From Apiosordaria backusii (Eukaryota; Ascomycota; Sordariomycetes; Sordariales; Lasiosphaeriaceae), in assembly GCA_030549205.1 (NCBI GenBank), contig JAUKTV010000010.1:1178001-1242000 (forward strand): a stretch of DNA of 64,000 nt, read 5' to 3'. This document shows, piece by piece, positions 57,244-64,000 of this stretch (position 1 is the first letter of the stretch; every line of letters starts with the position of its first letter). Both the position numbers and the translations under genes were made by a program. The notes beneath the pieces are model-generated. The model was not told the DNA's origin and searched no databases. It worked only from the letters and a program-made list of their open reading frames with translations.

Positions 57244-59185
57244 AGTTGCGACGTCGGTGGGAGGCGCGAAGATGCGGTAGCTGAAAGGATTACTGAGAAG
57301 GATGTTAGCCACTGATGCGATACTAATCCAGTCAAAACCCATGGTCCTGACTGAAGCTGAGATTTGAAGGCTCGGGATGTCGATGGCAGCAACGATCAGA
57401 GAGCCGGGCATCCGGTTGGGATAACACCGGGAATTCCTGATGTGCCTTTCACTCACTGAACCACTGGCTAGAGTTGGGCAGAATCCGAAAAAAGCGATGG
57501 CGGTTACGTCAAGAATATCGAGGCTTAACTTCCCCAAATGGCGCAACCACAGCCATGGTTGTGGAGACTCGAGATCCACCACCACATGGCTAGTAGAAGG
57601 AAGAGAAGATTCAGTACTTACAGCGTGGAAAATAGAGATAGCCTTGTGGTCAAGTCGGTCAAGTATCATGATGATGTGATCGATGCGACCAGATTGCGAA
57701 GGTGGGTTGACAGGTCCGGAAACAAGCGAACCGTAGAAGCGGCAGGCTTGTGGATGGAGCTGTAAGCTGCTGAAGGGAAACAAACTTGAGTCGAAAACAA
57801 CAAGCAGAGAACGCGGCAAAGCGCCGCCAGAAACAAACAAGTGGTGAGACGAGGAAAGCACGAAGTGAATAGGTATCCAGGTGGATGAGGTAACTTGGAG
57901 TTGGAGGTTGCGTGTGGTGGGTCATCACCATGCAAAGAATGGCTGCACTAAGTGGGATGTCCAGATGATCCGGCAAGCCAATCAGCGTCGCCATTGACTC
58001 CGGATTAACTCGGATTATTGGTGAAGTGGATCAGAGGTGGGTGAATCGTGCACGGAGCACTCAAGGCTCCTGCAAGACCCCGCGTCTTGCAACCTTCAGC
58101 CAAATCTTCAGGAGCTGTGGTTCTGGCCGTTGCATTTGCAGCGGGACAAGGCACTGATGGATATTTTAAGCCCGCTTCCAATATCTGCCATAGCATAATT
58201 ATTTCAACCGAGTCTTGCAATGCTTATTTTCCTTGGTCGGTATCAACCTTCACCACAGCACAGGTAACTTAGCATCTCCCTGCCTCTGTGGTTTGCATCT
58301 CTTGAAGATCCCTCAGCAGCCTCCCTCTTTCTGGAGATTATCTGGAGGACCAACATAGACAACCAAGGGTTATCATATGTATATGTGGAATTTATGCCGT
58401 TGGCCAGAGATGATCACTGGAACCTAAAGATTCAAGAATGGGCATTGTCCCGTGTCACAAGCCCCACGCGGAGAGCAGCCTGGTTCCTGGCGGTGCGGGA
58501 CCTGCGGATCGGATCTGCTTCCAGCGAAAGGAAGACTTCAGCAAAAAGGCCCAAAGCAAGCGTAGGCAATAGAGAGCTACTTGTGTGCTTCGTATGGCTT
58601 GGCTTGCATTGCATTGTCGCTACCCCAATCGAGGAAGGGTGTTCGGCGTCCGAAGGGCTGGAGATGCAAGGGTTTTACGAGATTGCTGAGGTCTGCGATG
58701 AAAAGTTCCGTCATATCTTAGGTTCCATGTGGGTTAGTTGTGTCACAGTTAGAGGTGTACTTCAGCCCATCCCTTAATCCCCCAGATTTTTTGGCGCTTG
58801 CCCCAAGGGACAGCACATCGCTCTCTGCTTTTCGCGACTTGCATCGCGGCCGTTATTTTTTTTTTACTTCCCCATTCCTACACCTCCACGTCTGCGATTT
58901 CTTGACTCTCGAGAGCCCTTGAGAGCGCAGGTTATGACAGGCTGTCCCTGAATCTAGTCTCGAACGATATGACCCATCAATAAGCTCCCTGGTCTCGTTT
59001 GGACACGGCGTCCCCACCAATAACGTTAAGCTTTGGCCTGGAACAGCTCCTCGCCACGGCCACGATTTGCCCTTTGGGCGTTGGGAGACATCTACCACGC
59101 ACTCTCCAGCTGGCGGTTCCATCTTTCTTCTTCCTTGTTTTCCTCAGCCATCAAACACCCAACGATTTGACTGGCAACCTTCACC
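57244..59185. other. Divergent promoter region, PAT1 / GT15 mannosyltransferase
   Basis: Includes the PAT1 5' UTR with its proposed intron (57293-57621). A 130-codon plus-strand ORF at 58385-58777 has no recognisable feature and is not called. A homopolymeric T run lies near 58858. The right end is the pyrimidine-rich leader of the mannosyltransferase gene. Confidence 0.55.
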
Positions 59186-60672
59186 ATGGCGGCCGGCAGC
59201 GCTCGCTATGTGCGCTACATTTTAGTTGCCTTTTTTGTACGGCAGCCCTCTACGTATTGCCCCATGTTGCTGCGGACGATCCCCATTAACATATGAGCTC
59301 TAGGTACTGGCTGTCTTCTACTTCATTTCGGATTCAAGCAATGCGATTCAGAATATTCCGATTCCTCACGGCAACAAGGGTGCGGATGGTCACGCCCACA
59401 AGGATGCCGTCCTGAACAACCAGCCCGCCGGCCATAACGCCGCTTCTGACTCCCACAACACCAAAAACAAGCCCGCGATTCCCAAGGTTGGCCCTAACAT
59501 TGATCCCGCCGAGTACCCGCTGGCTATGACCCCGAACGACCCCGGATTCCACGATCTGTCCGGCATCAAGGGAGGACCGCGCGTGAATGCAACATTTGTC
59601 ACACTGGCACGCAACTCTGACGTCTGGGAGATCGCCAAGTCCATTCGTCAAGTCGAGGACCGATTCAACCGGAGATACAACTACGACTGGGTGTTCCTGA
59701 ACGACCAGCCTTTTGACGACACCTTCAAGAAGGTGACGACGTCGCTCTGCTCGGGCAAGACGCACTATGGCCTTATTGCCGAGGAGCACTGGGGTTTCCC
59801 CGATTTCATCGACCAGGAGAAGGCCAAGAAAGTTCGCGAGGATATGCACGAGCGCAAAATCATCTACGGTGACAGCATCAGCTACCGCCACATGTGCCGC
59901 TTCGAATCAGGCTTCTTCTTCCGTCAGCCCCTCATGATGAACTACGAATACTACTGGCGCGTGGAGCCCTCGGTCGAGCTGTTTTGCGATATCCATTACG
60001 ATCCCTTCCGGTTCATGCACGAGAATGGAAAGAAGTACAGCTTCGTGCTCAGCTTGTACGAGTACATCGAGACCATCCCCACCTTGTGGGACAGTGTCTT
60101 GAAGTTTATGAAGAACCATCCCGAGCACATTGCTGAGGACAACTCTATGGGCTTCCTCAGTGATGACGGCGGCAAGACCTACAACAAGTGCCACTTCGTA
60201 AGTGGCTTTTCCAACTCACCAATTTGATGTCAGTTTTGCTAACAGACCTTCCTAGTGGTCCAACTTTGAGATTGGTAGCTTGAGCTGGCTCCGCTCCAAG
60301 GCCTACATTGATTATTTCGAGTCCCTCGACAAGGACGGCGGTTTCTTCTATGAGCGCTGGGGTGATGCCCCTGTGCACTCGATCGCCGCCGCTCTTATGT
60401 TGCCCAAGGACCAGATCCACTTCTTCAACGATATCGCCTACTACCATGTGCCTTTCACTCACTGCCCAACGGGCGAGAAGCTTCGCATGGACCTCAAGTG
60501 CCACTGCGATCCTAAGAACAACTTTGACTGGAAGGGTTATTCTTGTAAGTTTTGCTCTCCCAACGTCTCCTCATTGGATCTGTCAACTAACCGAACCAAT
60601 CCAGGCACATCAAGATACTTTGAAGTCAACGGCAAGGAGAAGCCCGAGGGCTGGCAAGACCAGACGGACTGA
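59186..60672 (+). CDS. Alpha-1,2-mannosyltransferase, KRE2/MNT1 (KTR, GT15) family
   Basis: Four exons, 59186-59236, 59304-60197, 60256-60544 and 60605-60672; 433 residues. The first exon is only 17 codons. With the following VLAVFYFI it forms the N-terminal signal-anchor helix expected of a Golgi type II protein. After a short stem, the GT15 domain shows [61 protein letters not shown] (containing the putative catalytic Glu), [19 protein letters not shown] and [13 protein letters not shown]. These are diagnostic of the Kre2/Mnt1 family, which adds alpha-1,2-mannose from GDP-mannose to O- and N-linked glycans of secreted and wall proteins. The intron positions keep the frame through all four exons. 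Confidence 0.96.
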
Positions 60673-61333
60673 CTTGTCCAACGATAACTAAGCAAAAATG
60701 TGGAAGTGTGGAGGTTATGATAGAACTGTACCAAATCCTACTGAGTTCATGACTGTTTTTCATTTTTATTGGCTTTCACTCCGAAGCATACATTCCTCAT
60801 CAAGTCATGAGTTGAGCACTGGGTCATTATTTCATGGGAAACAGGGCCGGCCTCAAAACAACAGAGCACAGGGATAAAATGACGGGAGGAAATGCTCGAA
60901 AGGGTACTTCTGGGGGCATAGTTTTCTCTCATTTTGGAAAGGGGGAGCGGACGGTCAATTTCATCAATATGGTGACCGAGATGGATTTTGAAGAGTTTTT
61001 GGGGGAGCTTCTAGCTGTATATATTGCTACTTGTTTCCTTTTTTTTCCTTCGTTATCGTAGGACAGGTTAGATGAATGCCATCTCACGCGTGGAAGTGCT
61101 CGATATTGACTTGTTTTATGGTTGACGGAGCTTTTATGCCCCTGATATTTTTACAGAGTCTGTATAATACAACGACACCTCGTTTGGACCTGACCTGACC
61201 TGACCTGACCAACCCTTTTTATGTTCCCCTCTCTGTCCAAGTCTAACTCTTTCTACTCCCCCTATTCTCCCCTCTCACCCAGTCCTTTTCATTGGTATCA
61301 TCCCCTCCCTCCCTTTTATTTTCCGCCTTCCAT
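60673..61333. other. Convergent intergenic
   Basis: 3' flanks of the mannosyltransferase and uS12m genes. A pentanucleotide repeat (CCTGA, about 4-5 copies) lies at 61190-61211. Confidence 0.6.
61190..61211. repeat. CCTGA pentanucleotide repeat
   Basis: Four to five tandem ACCTG/CCTGA units in non-coding sequence. Confidence 0.7.
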
Positions 61334-61896
61334 TTAACTAACCGAAGCCTTCTTCGGCTTCTTGGTCCCAAACTTGCTCCTGCTGCTCACTCTGCTGCCC
61401 ACGCCGCCCAGATCCAGCGCTCCTCTGACCAGCCGGTACCGCACACCAGGGCAGTCCTGGGCTCTGCCGCCTCTGACGAGCACGACGGAATGCTGCTGGA
61501 TGTTGTGGCCTTCGCCTGGGATGTAGGCGGTGATGACCTTGCCGGTGGACAAACGGACACGAGCGGTCTTGCGCTCGCCGGAATTGGGCTTTTTGGGCTT
61601 GGTGATGCCGACTTTGACGCAGACGCCCTTGAGGTGGGCGGCGTGGATGGCGGAGAGGGCGGGGGAGACGGAGTGGCGGGCTTTTTGGGGTTTTCGGCAG
61701 CCCTGGGGATAGAGAGGGTTAGTTACTGGGGGGGTATGGAAGGGGAGGAGGGAGGACGTACTCGGAGGACTTGGTTGAGGGTTGCGGATTGGGAGGGGGT
61801 GGTAGAGAAGGATCTGAGGGTGGTGGTGGGGGATCGTAGTGGGAGGGAGGGGCGGAGTGATGGTCTGAAGACCAGGTTTTTGAAAAAGGAGGCCAT
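61334..61896 (-). CDS. Mitochondrial small-subunit ribosomal protein uS12m
   Basis: Two minus-strand exons, 61762-61896 and 61334-61702, with a 59-bp phase-0 intron; 167 residues. The first 30 residues are Arg/Ser-rich with alternating hydrophobics, typical of a mitochondrial targeting sequence ([20 protein letters not shown]). The uS12 core then runs [87 protein letters not shown]. These contain the conserved decoding-centre loops (KKPNSxxRK and PGVRYxxVRG) of uS12. It functions at the decoding centre of the mitoribosome. Confidence 0.97.
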
Positions 61897-62600
61897 GGCG
61901 AGGACGGGGGTGAATGGTGGGCGAGACGAGGGGGTGTTGTCGCCGTCGTCGTCGGCGTCGCGAATTGGCAGGCCGAGCAATGAAATGTACGGGATCCACA
62001 ATTGTTTTCCTGATGTTGAAAATCACGGGATGTGGCACGTGCGGGAAGGAGCCGGCAATTGTCGGTTCAAGTGGACCCCTCCCCGGGTCAGATCACATGG
62101 ACGTGTTTTGGCGGCGCGATGACGCTGCTGGGCTTGTCTGCGGGGAGCGGCTTGCGTGGGTTAGTGGAGAGGTTACCTCGGCTTTGGGCGTTGTTCGGTC
62201 CATCAACGATGCGCACCTTTTCTTGACTGTCCCCTTCCGCCGTTGATGAAGCGTCGGTAATCCTGTGCTGTAATACCTTGCAGTAAAAGACCCCTTCTTT
62301 CCGCCCCAGCCGGTGTGCTCCTGGGGAATGCATCGTTAAGCACACTTAGCGGGTCCGTTTCCGTTGGTAGCGCCCCTCCAAACATCGAACTAAAGCTGTT
62401 CAGTTGTGTACCTACCTGGTGTGGTATAAAGACCGTTTAGCTGCCCACCCCCCCCCTTTTGTCCCTGGATTTTGTTTTCTTGTGTTTCCGTTTCCGATTT
62501 CCCCTCGTTTTGCCGGTACTCGGTCCAACCGTTCAACGTTCACCCCGCCCTTTGTACCGTTCCAACCGTCATCTGTACCGTACTTCTCCAAATCAACAAG
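61897..62600. other. Divergent promoter region, uS12m / acyl-CoA dehydrogenase
   Basis: Shared by two genes for mitochondrial proteins. No TATA or operator assigned; short ORFs here are not supported. Confidence 0.55.
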
Positions 62601-64000
62601 ATGAGGTCATTCGCGAGAGCATTGCGCCCTGCTGTGCGCAGAAGCCTGGCTGTTTCTGCTCCTAGGATAGCTAGTGGGAGGACGGCTGCTCTTCCTGCTA
62701 TTCAGACGTGAGTACCATGATGGTGGTGATCGAGTCGGAGACAATCGTAGTTAACAGCCACCCCTTTCAGCGCTGCTCGTCCCCTTTCAACCACTGCTCC
62801 TCGTCGCGATCCCAGTCTTGCAGATGTCGCCCCAACACCCATCACCCACTTCTCCGAGACCGAAGTTGCGATGGCCGAGGCGGTTCAGAAGTTCGCCAAC
62901 GACGTCATCCTCCCCAAGGTCCGCGACATGGACGAGGCCGAGGAGATGGACCCCACCATCGTGGAGCAGCTCTTCGAGCAGGGCATCATGGGCGTTGAGA
63001 TTCCCGAGGAGTACGGTGGTGCCGGCATGAACTTCACCGCTGCGATTGTCGGCATCGAGGAACTGGCCCGCGTCGACCCATCAGTATCCGTTATGGTGGA
63101 CGTTCACAACACCCTCGTCAACACTGCTGTTATCAGGTGGGGTAGCGAGACCCTCAAGAAGAAGTACCTCCCCAAGCTGGCTACCAACACCGTCGGTTCG
63201 TTCTGCTTGTCTGAACCCGTGAGCGGTTCCGACGCTTTCGCTCTGGCTACCAAGGCTACCCCCACGGAGAATGGGTACAAGATCAACGGCAGCAAGATGT
63301 GGATTACCAACAGCATGGAGGCTGAGTTCTTCATTGTATTTGCCAACCTCAAGCCGGAGCAGGGATACAAGGGCATCTCAGCCTTCATTGTCGACAAGGG
63401 CATGAAGGGCTTCAGCATCGCCAAGAAGGAGAAGAAGCTCGGTATCAAGGCCAGCAGCACCTGCGTTCTTAACTTTGATGATGTTGAGGTGCCCAAGGAG
63501 AACCTGCTCGGCGAGGAGGGACAAGGGTACAAGTACGCTATCCAGATCTTGAACGAGGGCCGTATTGGTATTGGTGCTCAGATGACTGGTCTTGCTCTTG
63601 GTGCGTGGGAGAACGCGGTCAAGTATGTGTGGAACGACCGGAAGCAGTTCGGCAAGCTGGTGGGCGAGTTCCAGGGTATGCAACACCAGATTGCGCAGTC
63701 TTACACCGAGATTGCGGCGGCGCGCGCGTTGGTCTACAACGCTGCCCGCAAGAAGGAGGCTGGTGAAGATTTTGTCATGGATGCTGCCATGGCTAAGCTG
63801 TACGCTTCGCAGGTTGCTGGCCGTGTGAGCGGGTTAGCGGTGGAGTGGATGGGTGGTATGGGTTTCGTCCGTGAGGGTCTGGCCGAGAAGTTCTTCCGCG
63901 ACAGCAAGATTGGTGCCATTTACGAGGGCACAAGCAACATCCAGTATGATCCCCCTATTCATTTTCTGGTTTGCCAGGTTGGTGCTAACAGTATTCTACA
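62601..64000 (+). CDS. Short/branched-chain acyl-CoA dehydrogenase, mitochondrial (partial, runs off right edge)
   Basis: Two complete exons, 62601-62707 and 62771-63943, and the start of a second intron (63944 onward, GTATGA donor; branch GCTAAC near 63986). Its acceptor would fall at or just beyond the window end. At least 426 residues are encoded here. The N-terminus is a mitochondrial presequence (MRSFARALRPAVRRSLAVSA). The family signature FCLSEPVSGSDAFALATKA (FAD/substrate binding), WITNSMEAEFFIVFA, and near the end GMGFVREGLAEKFFRDSKIG and AIYEGTSNIQ, with the catalytic-base Glu region, match ACADSB-type enzymes that oxidise 2-methylbutyryl/isobutyryl-CoA in branched-chain amino-acid or short-chain fatty-acid breakdown. 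It is divergent from the uS12m gene. Confidence 0.95.

Noticed and set aside
58385..58777. 130-codon plus-strand ORF
   Set aside because: No domain and a poor start context within a divergent promoter region.

Overview
This window looks like a chromosomal segment of a filamentous ascomycete, most likely a sordariomycete near the Sordariales. That placement is inference. The sequence shows short spliceosomal introns of about 50-80 bp with GTRAGT-like donors and CTAAC/CTGAC branch sites, a divergent pair of vitamin B6 genes, a class-C (killer-toxin-like) LysM chitinase, fungal rhodopsin-domain and GT15 proteins, and an AT-rich block whose repeats differ mainly by C/T and G/A changes, as expected from repeat-induced point mutation (RIP).

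Left part (1-9.5 kb): an HSP70-like ATPase with seven exons, a single-pass membrane protein, a Pro/Ala-rich type I membrane protein and a membrane-anchored UDP-glycosyltransferase. Accessory part (10-31 kb): five related F-box-like genes (A 10131-11619, B 14395-15853, C 16920-18308, D 19742-21155, E 28111-29530). All share one phase-0 intron and a C-terminal signature PNxAW...GWVFWDxD. Copy A has an in-frame stop. Between A and B lies an AT-rich, gene-free block with a 390-bp foldback element and a degenerate 12-bp repeat. The same part holds an alpha/beta hydrolase, a small unknown ORF, a roughly 140-bp tandem repeat, a double GRF zinc-finger ORF and a FAR1-type DNA-binding protein.

Middle (31.7-42 kb): a 1,512-residue LysM/chitin-binding/GH18 chitinase is transcribed divergently from a gene for a secreted protein of unknown function. 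Two tandem paralogous membrane-protein genes follow. By analogy with yeast killer systems, where a chitinase subunit carries a toxin into target cells, this is the best candidate for an undescribed multi-gene system. The toxin and immunity roles are speculation.

Right part (42-64 kb) is mostly conserved housekeeping: an intron-containing tRNA, pdx-2/pdx-1 (the two subunits of PLP synthase), a gene-poor 2.8-kb stretch, a rhodopsin-domain membrane protein, an aberrant tRNA-Val-like sequence, an RNA polymerase III C37-like subunit, the mRNA decapping factor PAT1, a GT15 mannosyltransferase, mitochondrial ribosomal protein uS12m, and the 5' part of an acyl-CoA dehydrogenase gene running off the right edge. 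All splice structures were derived by eye from reading frame, splice consensus and family similarity.
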